DNA of 47,328 bases, taken from assembly GCA_017521365.1 (NCBI GenBank), contig JAFXCT010000008.1, forward strand, positions 1-47,328. The letters run 5' to 3'. The notes beneath the pieces are model-generated. The model saw only the letters and a program-made list of their open reading frames with translations, was not told the origin of the DNA and did no database searches. The DNA comes from Clostridia bacterium. Its GTDB lineage: Bacteria > Bacillota > Clostridia > Oscillospirales > Acutalibacteraceae. A program made the translations under genes and the position numbers. Position 1 is the stretch's first letter. Each line of letters starts with the position of its first letter. Positions 23,646 through 31,818 of the stretch are shown one piece after another.

Positions 23646-24809
23646 TTAAAAAATCTTTGTTCTATAATAAGCGCCGCACTCACGGGCCGGCGCAAAGCTC
23701 AACGAATAAATATCGTCTGCCTTACATTCAAGAGCAAATATCTCCCCTGCCCTGCCGTCAAGCCCCATTAACTGTGAGGCTCTTCCGACCACGGGCAAAG
23801 CGGGCTTTGCGGCAGAGAGTATTTCCCTGCCCTTTTCATTGCAGGTAAGAATTCTGATATAAGGCGGTGTGCCGAGTGAATCCGTTGCCCTCACGCCGAG
23901 GAAAAGGCTGAGAATAATTCTTCTTATTCTTGCCGCGGTATAGCGCTTGGTTTTGATTTTTTGGAGCAAATCATCAACGCTTGCCGCTTCACGGATTGCG
24001 GAATAAATGCGGTTTTCCAACCCCTCCGAAATATCGGGCGCAAGCGCAATTTCCTGCACGGAAATGGTACGAAGCTTTGAAAGCACCGCCAAATCAAGCC
24101 GTGAAAAGTCGGAAAAATCCTGAGTATACAAAGCACTTAACTCTTCGGGCACGAGTAACGGATTGAAGCTGTTGCTTCTTATTGTTTCTCTTACAGCGGT
24201 TGCCGAAGCAAAGCCGCTGCCGCTGTAGACGTTTTCGTTATAGCCGTCACCTGCACGGGAAACGGCGTTAAATTCAAAATTACAATTCATATTCTTTGCC
24301 GCCGCAATATATTCAACGGCAAGAATGTTGTTGGGCTTTTCGAGCAGCTTTGCAATATCCTCACCGCACAGAGCTTCAACGGCACTCTGTCGGATTGAAG
24401 CAAAGGTTTTGTTTTGAGAAAGCTGAGAAGAAATTACGGCTTCGTATTCTTCGCAATAAAGCGTATCGGCAATTTTCTCAAGCGCAGGCAAATCGGAATT
24501 TTCACAGCCGAAGGACAGCATATCAACACCGCCGAGTGCTTTAGCGATACCGACGGCACCTCTTGCAAAGGTCTGCGCCGTACCCGTTGCCCACGGCAAG
24601 GGAAGCTCGGCAACAAGGTCTGCACCGCACTTGACAGCAGCGGAAGCACGAAGGTACTTGTCGTAAATTGCCGCTTCACCGCGCTGTACAAAATTACCGC
24701 TCATCACGGCGACAATATGTGTTGCGCCTGCGGCACGTGTTTGTTCAAGCTGATATTTATGCCCCGAATGGAAGGGGTTGTATTCGGCAACAACCGCCGC
24801 AGTTTTCAT
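23646..24809 (-). CDS. tmcAL: tRNA(Met) cytidine acetate ligase
   Basis: Makes N4-acetylcytidine at the wobble position of elongator tRNA-Met from acetate and ATP (TmcAL, formerly YlbM). The N-terminal nucleotidyltransferase domain has the motif FHSGH at residues 13-17 (HxGH type) in AEYNPFHSGHKYQLEQ, then MSGNFVQRGEAAIYDKY and ADLVAELPLPWATGTAQ, all typical. The C-terminal half binds tRNA. The start at 24809 (387 aa) uses GGTGGT 6 nt upstream; 18 further residues in the open frame have no site. It lies downstream of sigE on the same strand with a 65-nt gap. Confidence 0.93.
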   Translation of the reverse strand: MKTAAVVAEYNPFHSGHKYQLEQTRAAGATHIVAVMSGNFVQRGEAAIYDKYLRASAAVKCGADLVAELPLPWATGTAQTFARGAVGIAKALGGVDMLSFGCENSDLPALEKIADTLYCEEYEAVISSQLSQNKTFASIRQSAVEALCGEDIAKLLEKPNNILAVEYIAAAKNMNCNFEFNAVSRAGDGYNENVYSGSGFASATAVRETIRSNSFNPLLVPEELSALYTQDFSDFSRLDLAVLSKLRTISVQEIALAPDISEGLENRIYSAIREAASVDDLLQKIKTKRYTAARIRRIILSLFLGVRATDSLGTPPYIRILTCNEKGREILSAAKPALPVVGRASQLMGLDGRAGEIFALECKADDIYSLSFAPARECGAYYRTKIF

Positions 24810-24874
24810 TTTTTCACCACCAAAACAAAATGGACAGAAAGCCCTTCTGTCCATATAATACATTATTTTAAATT

Positions 24875-25579
24875 CTATTTCAATACCGTTTCCATTTCAT
24901 TTTTTATGCGTTCGATAATTCTTTTTTCAAGCCGTGAAATATAGCTCTGCGATATTCCGAGCAAATCGGCAACCTCCTTTTGCGTGCGCTCGGCTTCGCC
25001 GCACATACCGAAGCGCATACACATTATCATCCTTTCTCTTTCGCCCAGAGAGTTTACGATTTTTCTTAACATTCTGGCTTCGTCCTCGTGCTCAAGGTCG
25101 GCGTTGATAAGGTCAACGTCGCTGCCCAGCACGTCGGAGAGCAGCAGCTCGTTTCCGTCCCAATCGACGTTAAGCGGCTCGTCAATTGAAACCTCTGCTT
25201 TAAGGTTGGAGATTTTTCTCAGGTGCATAAGTATTTCGTTTTCCACACAGCGTGAAGCATAGGTGGCAAGCTTTATATTCCTTGACGGGCTGAAGGTATT
25301 GACAGCTTTAATAAGCCCTATAGTACCTATTGAAATAAGGTCTTCAATTCCGACGCCCGAATTTTCAAATTTCCTTGCAATATAAACTACAAGCCTGAGG
25401 TTGTGAACAATCAGCAGCTCACGTACCGAATCGTCACCCTGCTCTATTCTTTGCATTATCTCGCTTTCCTTTGCCTGTGTCAGGGGTGCAGGAAGGGTCT
25501 GCGGACCGTTTATGTAGTAAACTTCGTTTTTCTTTTTTGTAAACAGCAGCTTTATTTTCCGCAACAGCTTTTTCAGCAT
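24875..25579 (-). CDS. sigE: Sporulation sigma factor SigE (mother cell), with pro-sequence
   Basis: Early mother-cell sigma factor, made as an inactive precursor and cut by SpoIIGA. The 234-aa product starts with an amphipathic basic pro-sequence of about 21 residues, and Tyr21-Tyr22 in NEVYYINGP corresponds to the Bacillus cleavage site. Region 2 ([47 protein letters not shown]), [15 protein letters not shown] and region 4 ([19 protein letters not shown]) match SigE closely. The start at 25579 has GGAGG 8 nt upstream. It overlaps the 3' end of spoIIGA by 146 nt. sigG, often the next gene, is missing; tmcAL follows. Confidence 0.96.
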   Translation of the reverse strand: MLKKLLRKIKLLFTKKKNEVYYINGPQTLPAPLTQAKESEIMQRIEQGDDSVRELLIVHNLRLVVYIARKFENSGVGIEDLISIGTIGLIKAVNTFSPSRNIKLATYASRCVENEILMHLRKISNLKAEVSIDEPLNVDWDGNELLLSDVLGSDVDLINADLEHEDEARMLRKIVNSLGERERMIMCMRFGMCGEAERTQKEVADLLGISQSYISRLEKRIIERIKNEMETVLK

Positions 25580-26462
25580 TGAGTTCACCTCCCGCTTTTT
25601 CTTTTATAAGTTGAAGAATATCCGCATTTACAAGCACGGATACACCGTTGCCGAAGCTTTCGGTTTTACTCACGGCGAGGGCACAGCCCCGTATTTCGGC
25701 ACAGCCCGTGTCGGTCGTAACCTGCATCTTCTCCGCAGTAAAAACGGGCAGCAGACCTTCTCCGCCGACGGTGCTCGAAACTGTAAGATGCATACCCTCG
25801 GGCAGATTCCCTTTGAAAACGCTATCAGCAGTTTTTTCATCAAACAGCAAAAAGGCTGTTGCACGGTCAACAATGCTGATGCTCTTACCCGTAAAGCTGT
25901 CGGTGAGTGTGTTGCCCGTATCGATTATTCCCTTAAGGCTTAACACCTTACCATTATAGTACAGCGAAACCGAGCAGGCACAGCTATCACGTGCGGTACG
26001 CGAAAAGAAGCGCATAAACAAGGTGACCGTCAGGTATATTGCCGCCGAAAACAGCACAAGCGGCAGAAAGCCTATATCGAGATAAAGCCCCGAATTGCGG
26101 ATTACCAAGCCCTGCGGCTTAAACACAAGCCATATTCCCAGCACCGCACCTGCAAACAGAAAGCTGACCGCACAAAGACAGCCAAACAGCCTGAAAAAGC
26201 GTTTTTTGCGGCCGAAGCCGAATACGCACAGAGTAACCGCAAGCAGAAAAGCCAGCCTTAAAGCAAGGCTTACAGGCGTTGGAAGCTCGGGCAAAAATAC
26301 GCAAAGCGAATAAGCTCCGCCAAAAAAGCTGCCCGCCAATATGCGCCACCGCTTTGGGTTTTCACGGCAAATCAGCCGTACTGCGCCGAGCATAAAAAAG
26401 CTGATTATCGTATTAAGGCAAACCAGCACGTCAACGTATATTACCTGCTTTATTTCTCTCAC
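25434..26462 (-). CDS. spoIIGA: Sporulation sigma-E processing protease SpoIIGA
   Basis: Membrane aspartic protease that cleaves pro-SigE after engulfment signals from the forespore. The N-terminal half has five hydrophobic segments (within about 8-160). The C-terminal protease domain carries the catalytic motif DTGNTLTD after a LKGI strand, and later [13 protein letters not shown]. At 342 aa it is longer than the Bacillus protein (about 309): the last 48 or so residues are a basic, polar tail encoded over the beginning of sigE in another frame. The start is GTG with AAAGGGCG close ahead, which is a poor site, so the start is less certain. It is the first gene of spoIIGA-sigE. Confidence 0.92.
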   Translation of the reverse strand: MREIKQVIYVDVLVCLNTIISFFMLGAVRLICRENPKRWRILAGSFFGGAYSLCVFLPELPTPVSLALRLAFLLAVTLCVFGFGRKKRFFRLFGCLCAVSFLFAGAVLGIWLVFKPQGLVIRNSGLYLDIGFLPLVLFSAAIYLTVTLFMRFFSRTARDSCACSVSLYYNGKVLSLKGIIDTGNTLTDSFTGKSISIVDRATAFLLFDEKTADSVFKGNLPEGMHLTVSSTVGGEGLLPVFTAEKMQVTTDTGCAEIRGCALAVSKTESFGNGVSVLVNADILQLIKEKAGGELNAEKAVAENKAAVYKKEKRSLLHKRSADPSCTPDTGKGKRDNAKNRAG

Positions 26463-26537
26463 CGCCCTTTGTGTATTAATTCTATACCCGCAGGGGTGAA
26501 AAATAAGTCGGATTTGAATGAGAAAAAAATTATATAT

Positions 26538-26584
26538 AAAAACAAAAAACTGCTCACACAGGAAGCTGACCCGTGTGAGCAGTT
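26538..26584 (-). terminator. Terminator of the secreted esterase gene
   Basis: A 12-bp perfect stem (26548-26559 with 26573-26584) followed on the minus strand by TTTTTTGTTTTT. It isolates spoIIGA from the upstream unit. Confidence 0.92.
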
Positions 26585-26592
26585 GAGATTAT

Positions 26593-28005
26593 TTATTTCT
26601 GGGGTGTCATCTCACCCGTCTGAATGTTGCCCTCAAGGAACTGCGGATAATCGGGGTTATCCCATACCGTGGGCTGACCGTCAAAGGACTTGAGCCATTC
26701 AACAAGGTCGTCGTGCTCGTTCCAATGGTTGAAGCCAGAAACAAACCACGTGCTCTCGGGGAACATACAGGTTGAAGCGTCAACACAGCCGTCGGGAGAA
26801 AGGTGGTTATGGCCGTCGGCATTCTTCTGTGCGTAGCTTGTGCCGAGGGTTTCGCCTACGGGGGCAAAGGTTGCACCGCCCGAAGTAAACCTTGCATCAA
26901 TCAGGGAGTCTGACTGGTAGCGGTCACTGCCGACAAAGGGCATCGGGTCGCAGCCGTAGTTTGTGATGATACAGATTGCCGTACCGCTGTCCTGACAGGC
27001 CTTGAGGATTTTTCCGGCATTGACCTGTGCATTGTGGTAGCGGTCGTACTTTGCAACGAGCTCGGCATACTTCGGGTCGTCGCCGAAGAGCATTTCAATT
27101 GCATCGTCGTAGTATTCTGCAGGCATAAAGTTGAACACACCCGGCATTGAAGCAAAGGTGTTGCGGGCAAAGCCGTAATAAATAGTTTCAAAGCAGTTGT
27201 CAAGAACAACGTCGCAGATTTTTTCAGCAAGGTCGTAGATGCCGATATACTTAAGGCCGACAATAAGATTTGTAAGGCTGCTGTCAAGGCCGGCTGTAGG
27301 CAGCATTGTGGAAAGGAAGTTTACGAGGCCCTCCTTTTCGATAGTGCACTGCTTGGTGAAAAGCTTGCCGATAACGGTAAGGCCCTGGAAGGCAGAACAT
27401 TCCGCAATATACTTTTCAATCTTATCCGAGCCGTAGGCATCAAGGTAGGCAAGGGTAATTTCGCCGCCCTCGCTGAAGGCGTTGAGAATAACCTTGTCGT
27501 GACCCGTTACCTCGATGATTTCATCGATATAAGCGTCAAGCTTTGCGGCGGTTTCATAGGGGTCAAGGCGCCAGTCGTACTCAAAATGGAAACGGTTTTT
27601 GGTCTGGTGTCTTTCAACCGTTACCTCGTCACTGTCGTCAACAAAGGTTTCCTTTACGGGGTTGCCCTTGTTGTCGCACATCATATCGGCAAAAAGGTCG
27701 TTGAGCAGAGTGTCAAGAGCCTTGGCAACGTATTCCCAGCCGCCGAAAACACCCGTAATCAGTGCAACGGGCAGGAAGCCTATAACACCAGGTATCAGCT
27801 TGCTGTTTTCAATCGGGAAAACGGAATACTCCTCGCCGTTTTCATCTACGGAGGAAATTACCGCACCGATACCCGGAACAAAAACCGTAGGTGTGTGACC
27901 GCAGTCACAGCTTTCAGCTTCGGTTGCAAACGCCGATGAGGTGATTGAAAAAACAAGGACGAGGGACATAAGAACAGAGATTATTGCCTTGAAAGTTTTT
28001 TTCAC
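26593..28005 (-). CDS. Secreted alpha/beta-hydrolase, lipase/acyltransferase-like
   Basis: A 470-aa exported protein with a signal peptide (1-28, cleavage near SAFA-TE). VFVPGIGA resembles the oxyanion strand of lipases. FEYDWRLDP and a following amphipathic helix lead to VILNAFSEGGEI, a nucleophile elbow with Ser178; the usual GxSxG is changed to AFSEG. Similar layout occurs in lecithin-cholesterol acyltransferase/PGAP1-like lipases. A late His in FNHWNEHDD and an Asp in NYGCDPMPFVG could complete the triad. Eight Cys may form disulfides outside the cell. The start is GTG with AAAGGCGG 7 nt upstream. The substrate is unknown. Confidence 0.8.
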   Translation of the reverse strand: MKKTFKAIISVLMSLVLVFSITSSAFATEAESCDCGHTPTVFVPGIGAVISSVDENGEEYSVFPIENSKLIPGVIGFLPVALITGVFGGWEYVAKALDTLLNDLFADMMCDNKGNPVKETFVDDSDEVTVERHQTKNRFHFEYDWRLDPYETAAKLDAYIDEIIEVTGHDKVILNAFSEGGEITLAYLDAYGSDKIEKYIAECSAFQGLTVIGKLFTKQCTIEKEGLVNFLSTMLPTAGLDSSLTNLIVGLKYIGIYDLAEKICDVVLDNCFETIYYGFARNTFASMPGVFNFMPAEYYDDAIEMLFGDDPKYAELVAKYDRYHNAQVNAGKILKACQDSGTAICIITNYGCDPMPFVGSDRYQSDSLIDARFTSGGATFAPVGETLGTSYAQKNADGHNHLSPDGCVDASTCMFPESTWFVSGFNHWNEHDDLVEWLKSFDGQPTVWDNPDYPQFLEGNIQTGEMTPQK

Positions 28006-28057
28006 AGGAAATCCGCCTTTCTTAATTATATTTCTTTATTACTTAAGTAAAGTTTGA

Positions 28058-28981
28058 TTATTCGATACCGAGCTGCTCCTTGACACGCTGAGTAACCCTG
28101 TGCATCTGCTCGATTTCGTATTTACGGCCTACGAAGAAGTCCTCCATCTTGCGTGCACGGGAGGTATAGCCCATATCAATACCCTCAAGTCCGAGGTAGT
28201 ATTTTGCATTGATGGGGTAAACCTGGCACTCTGCAACGGAGAAGAAGCCGACAACATCCTGTACCATTTCTGCCTTTTCGGGCTCCTTTTCAAAGTTCTT
28301 GCAAAGCCATGCATAAAGCTCGGGGTGGAAGTTTGCCATAACGCCGGAGAAGCCTGCACAGCCCATACGGAGTGTTTCGAGCAGAGTTGCGGAGTTGGCA
28401 TTGTAAATCTTGAGACCCGTACCCTTTACTGCATCAAGCTTTGCCTGAATCATAGCGGGGTTACAGCAGGTATCCTTGAGGAAAGTAAATCTGCCCGTGC
28501 GTGCAAGCTCGCCGAGGGTTTCGGGAGTCATAAGGCGCTTGTAGGGATAGGGACACTCGTAGATACCGAAGGCGATATCCTTGATTTCATCCATAAAGAT
28601 ATCAACGTTGCGAAGAAATACGCTGTCATCCTCATCCTGCTTTGCAAGGCGGTTGGAAATGAAAACGTAGCCGTCAATACCGACGTCAACGAAGGCCTTT
28701 GCCTCCTCAATCTGTGTGCCGATATCGTCTGCCGTGTGGCCGGAAGCAACGATTGAAATGTTCTTGGGCGCACGCTCAACAATGAACTTGAGAAGCTCAA
28801 GCCTTTCCTCGAAGGAGAGGAAGAAAATTTCGCTGGACTGACAGATTGCAAATATACCGTCAACGCCCTTTTTGACGTACCAGTCAATGAGCTGCTCTAC
28901 AGCGTTGTAGTCAATCTTGTTGTCTGCTGTGTAGGGTGTAATCATAGTCGGGAAAACACCGTTGGGAATTGATTTGATCAT
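28058..28981 (-). CDS. DapA/NanA-superfamily Schiff-base aldolase
   Basis: A 307-aa TIM-barrel lyase of the dihydrodipicolinate synthase / N-acetylneuraminate lyase superfamily. The Schiff-base Lys169 (FTFLKDTCCNP) and Tyr141 (GIYECPYPY) are present. The family box GxxGE at 47-51 reads CQSSE, so it is unlikely to be the lysine-pathway DapA; a sugar-acid or sialic-acid-like keto acid is more probable. The reaction would be a reversible pyruvate aldol cleavage. The start has GGAGA 8 nt upstream. It follows pcrA after 22 nt and precedes the secreted esterase by 52 nt; the order gives no clear substrate. Confidence 0.85.
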   Translation of the reverse strand: MIKSIPNGVFPTMITPYTADNKIDYNAVEQLIDWYVKKGVDGIFAICQSSEIFFLSFEERLELLKFIVERAPKNISIVASGHTADDIGTQIEEAKAFVDVGIDGYVFISNRLAKQDEDDSVFLRNVDIFMDEIKDIAFGIYECPYPYKRLMTPETLGELARTGRFTFLKDTCCNPAMIQAKLDAVKGTGLKIYNANSATLLETLRMGCAGFSGVMANFHPELYAWLCKNFEKEPEKAEMVQDVVGFFSVAECQVYPINAKYYLGLEGIDMGYTSRARKMEDFFVGRKYEIEQMHRVTQRVKEQLGIE

Positions 28982-29003
28982 AGCATATATCTCCTTTTAA
29001 AAA

Positions 29004-31382
29004 TTAATTTTTCTTTAATTTTGCAAATTTCGCCATAAGCTTCTTTGTGCCCGCCTTATCAAAGGCAATTTCAAGCAGGGCATCGTTGCCCATAGGCTTT
29101 ACGGAAAGCACAACACCCGTGCCGAAGGTGGCGTGGGAAACGCTGTCGCCCGTGTTGAAGCTTTCAACCGGTGCGTCGGGCTTTTTGGGTGAGGTGAGCG
29201 GTGCCGCCTTGGGCTTTGAAGCTGAAACAGGCGTTCTCGTACCGCCCGAAAATCCGCCGAAGCCTCCCGTTGCCGACATAAACGGTGACTGCTGTCTGGC
29301 AACACCCGTTTCCTTAATCAGCTCCATCGGGATTTCATCGGCAAAGCGTGAGGTGCGGTTGTGAGTGGTTGAGCCGTAAAGCATTCTCGTCTTTGCCTTG
29401 GTGAGGTAAAGCTGTTTTTTGGCTCTTGTAATGCCGACGTAGGCAAGTCTGCGCTCCTCCTCGATTTCAGCAGGGTTATAAACCGCCTGCATACCGGGGA
29501 AAACGCCCTCCTCCATACCGACAATAAATACGTTGTTGAACTCCAGACCCTTTGCGGAGTGGAGCGTCATCATAACCGCTCTGTCCGCTTCCTCGTTCAT
29601 TGCGTCGAGGTCTGTCATAAGGGCAACCTCTTCCAGGAAGCCAGTGAGGGTTGGCTCGTCGTTTTCTTCGGTGTAGCGCTGTAAGTTATTTGAAAGCTCG
29701 TTTATGTTGGCAAGCCTGTCCGTTGCGGTTTCGGCATCGAGCATTAACGAATCAACGTAGCCGCTTTCCTTCATTGCGTAATCGAACAGCTCTTTAAGCG
29801 AAAGCTCCTCCGATTTTACAGTAAAATCCTTTATCATATCGGCAAAGGCAACGAGCTTTGACGAAGCACGGCTGAGCTGAGGATAATCCTGCGCCTGCGA
29901 AATAATTTCAAATATGCTCACCCCGAGCGAGTTTGCGATATCCGCTGCGTGGGCAACGGTGGTGTCGCCTATTCCCCTTTTCGGCTCGTTAATAATTCTG
30001 CGAAGCCTTATATCATCGGAAGTGTTATTTATAACGGTAAGATAAGCAATTGCATCACGGATTTCCTTACGGTCGTAGAACTTGTGGCCGCCGAAAATCG
30101 AGTAAGGAATGCCCATACGCACGAAGGCGTTTTCAACTGCGTTGGACTGTGCGTTTGCCCTGTACAGCACGGCAAAATCGTTAAAGTGCTGGCCGCCTGC
30201 AACACCGTCAAGCACGGTGTCGGCAATATACCTTGCCTCGGACTGCTCGTCGTAGGACGTGTTGAGTATAATTTTTCCGCCCTCGCCGTTATCCGTCCAG
30301 AGGTTTTTGCCCTTGCGCTGTGAGTTGTGGGCAATAACCGCATTGGCGGCATCGAGAATGGTCTGGGTTGAGCGGTAATTCTGCTCAAGGCGGATAACCT
30401 CGGCATTAAACTGCTGTTCAAAAGAGAGAATATTCTCGATAGTTGCGCCTCGGAATTTGTAGATGCTCTGGTCATCGTCACCGACAACGCAGAGATTTCT
30501 GTGCTTTGCGGCAAGCAGGCTAACAAGCTCGTACTGTGCGTGGTTGGTATCCTGATACTCGTCCACCATTATGTATTTGAACCTGTTCTGATAGTATTCA
30601 AGCACTTCTTTGTCCTGCTTTAGCAGATAGACGGTATTTACGATAATATCGTCAAAGTCCATTGCATCGGCTTTTTTGAGGTTTGCCTGATACATTTCAT
30701 AAAGGTCGGCAATTTTTTTGAGCCTGAAATCGCTGCCTGCACTTTGCCTGAACTCCTCGGGAGTTATGAGGCTGTCCTTTGCACGGCTGATTTCCGCAAG
30801 AGCCGCCTTATGGTTAATCACCCTGTCCTCAATGCCCAGTGCACGCTGACACTCCTTCATTGCACGGCGTGAATCATCCGTATCATAAATCGTGAAGTGA
30901 TTTGAAAAGCCTAGCCTTTCGCCGTAGCGGCGTAAAATTCGGGCACAGGCCGCGTGGAAGGTGCTTGCCCAGATTTCACTGCCGTCGGGGCCGAGCATTT
31001 TTTCGAGCCTTTCCTTAAGCTCGTTTGCGGCTTTGTTTGTGAAAGTGATTGCGAGGATTTCCCACGGACGGGGTGCATCAACCTGCATCAAATCCTCAAT
31101 ATACATATATGTAAAATCGTCACCGTCGAGATACGCCTCAATTGCATCGATATCCCTTTGGTCAACGGGTCGGCAGGTGTAATCGGAATAATAAGCCTTG
31201 CCGAACTGCATAATGTTTGCAATGCGGTTGACGAGAACGGTCGTTTTGCCGCTGCCTGCACCCGCAAGCACGAGCAAGGGACCCTGCGTGCGGAAGATTG
31301 CCTTGCGCTGCATACCGTTCATCCTGCCGAACTGCTTTTCTATCGCCTGCTGTCTTAACTGAATAAATTTATCGCTGAACAT
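29004..31382 (-). CDS. pcrA: ATP-dependent DNA helicase PcrA (UvrD family)
   Basis: Superfamily 1A helicase for repair and for clearing proteins from DNA. The 792-aa product has Walker A AGAGSGKT (40-47), motif Ia ITFTNKAANELKER, Walker B MVDEYQDTNHAQ, QSIYKFRGA, QNYRSTQ, HSAKGLEF and VGITRAKKQLYL. Between motifs I and Ia (about 61-104) there is an extra stretch of some 45 residues with many Asp and Tyr, absent from typical PcrA. The C-terminal part ends with the usual SH3-like segment (GDSVSHATFGTGVV). The start follows GGTGGT 5 nt upstream. It leads a unit with the aldolase and the esterase. Confidence 0.95.
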   Translation of the reverse strand: MFSDKFIQLRQQAIEKQFGRMNGMQRKAIFRTQGPLLVLAGAGSGKTTVLVNRIANIMQFGKAYYSDYTCRPVDQRDIDAIEAYLDGDDFTYMYIEDLMQVDAPRPWEILAITFTNKAANELKERLEKMLGPDGSEIWASTFHAACARILRRYGERLGFSNHFTIYDTDDSRRAMKECQRALGIEDRVINHKAALAEISRAKDSLITPEEFRQSAGSDFRLKKIADLYEMYQANLKKADAMDFDDIIVNTVYLLKQDKEVLEYYQNRFKYIMVDEYQDTNHAQYELVSLLAAKHRNLCVVGDDDQSIYKFRGATIENILSFEQQFNAEVIRLEQNYRSTQTILDAANAVIAHNSQRKGKNLWTDNGEGGKIILNTSYDEQSEARYIADTVLDGVAGGQHFNDFAVLYRANAQSNAVENAFVRMGIPYSIFGGHKFYDRKEIRDAIAYLTVINNTSDDIRLRRIINEPKRGIGDTTVAHAADIANSLGVSIFEIISQAQDYPQLSRASSKLVAFADMIKDFTVKSEELSLKELFDYAMKESGYVDSLMLDAETATDRLANINELSNNLQRYTEENDEPTLTGFLEEVALMTDLDAMNEEADRAVMMTLHSAKGLEFNNVFIVGMEEGVFPGMQAVYNPAEIEEERRLAYVGITRAKKQLYLTKAKTRMLYGSTTHNRTSRFADEIPMELIKETGVARQQSPFMSATGGFGGFSGGTRTPVSASKPKAAPLTSPKKPDAPVESFNTGDSVSHATFGTGVVLSVKPMGNDALLEIAFDKAGTKKLMAKFAKLKKN

Positions 31383-31411
31383 AATATACCACCATTTTAA
31401 TTATGTTTTAT

Positions 31412-31440
31412 ATTTTACTATATATAGGATTAAAAGGCAA
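31412..31440 (-). promoter_or_regulatory. pcrA promoter
   Basis: TTGCCT (31435-31440), 17-bp spacer, TAAAAT (31412-31417) on the minus strand, about 30 nt ahead of the pcrA start. Confidence 0.6.
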
Positions 31441-31470
31441 GACGGAAATCATTAAATATATGTAAATAAA

Positions 31471-31688
31471 TGCAAAATGCAAAGTGCAAAACGCAAAATT
31501 AAGGGAGGGCTGCGCCCTCACCCATTGTAATAGCAAAAACAAAAAGTGATGTCATTCTGAGCGTAAGCGAAGAATCTTAAAGGTTTAAAAGCTCCTTCAC
31601 TTCTTTCAGAAGAACACGATTTAAAGTTTCATATTATAATCGGAGCGAAGCGACCCTCAATTTTGCACTTTGCGTTTTGCACTTTGCA
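31471..31688. repeat. MITE-like element with 31-bp inverted ends
   Basis: The two ends (31471-31501 and 31658-31688) are inverted copies of a stretch built from TGCAAA(A/G)TGCAAA units, matching at about 27 of 31 positions. The interior has a GAGGGC-TGC-GCCCTC hairpin (31506-31520) and the phrase GTCATTCTGAGCG...GAAGAATCT (31551-31576), which I recall as a widely scattered bacterial intergenic repeat. There is no coding frame. It occupies most of the 436-bp gap between pcrA and blaI. Confidence 0.6.
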
Positions 31689-31695
31689 CTAATTG

Positions 31696-31725
31696 CGGTA
31701 TATCTGTCTGTTGACAGATATACCG
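31696..31725. other. 13-bp perfect hairpin upstream of blaI
   Basis: Arms 31696-31708 and 31713-31725 pair perfectly around TGTT. TAAATTTAAAATTTCC follows on the plus strand. It may be a terminator insulating blaI from the repeat element, or a regulator site 18 bp before the -35. Confidence 0.55.
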
Positions 31726-31743
31726 TAAATTTAAAATTTCCTC

Positions 31744-31793
31744 TTGACAATCCCGTTCTAATGCGTTAGAATAGCGTTGTACTAATGCATTAG
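31744..31793 (+). promoter_or_regulatory. blaI-blaR1 promoter with two BlaI-type operators
   Basis: TTGACA (31744-31749), 17-bp spacer, TAGAAT (31767-31772). Operator 1, TTCTAATGCGTTAGAA (31756-31771), covers the spacer and -10. Operator 2, CTAATGCATTAG (31782-31793), covers the transcription start. Their centres are 24 bp apart, about two turns, so two repressor dimers could sit on one face. The half-site CTAATG differs from the TACA/TGTA core of staphylococcal bla and mec operators. Confidence 0.8.
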
Positions 31794-31818
31794 AACAAGC
31801 AAAAAGGAAGTGAAAAAT

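Noticed and set aside
26463-26537. Spo0A boxes ahead of spoIIGA
   Set aside because: Only a 6-of-9 match to the 0A box near a possible -10; too weak to report as a site.
28058-28981. Call as dapA (4-hydroxy-tetrahydrodipicolinate synthase)
   Set aside because: The GxxGE box is changed to CQSSE and there is no lysine-pathway context.
31471-31688. Possible CRISPR array from repeated TGCAAA-type units
   Set aside because: Units are very short, have no spacers and are arranged as inverted ends; no cas genes nearby.
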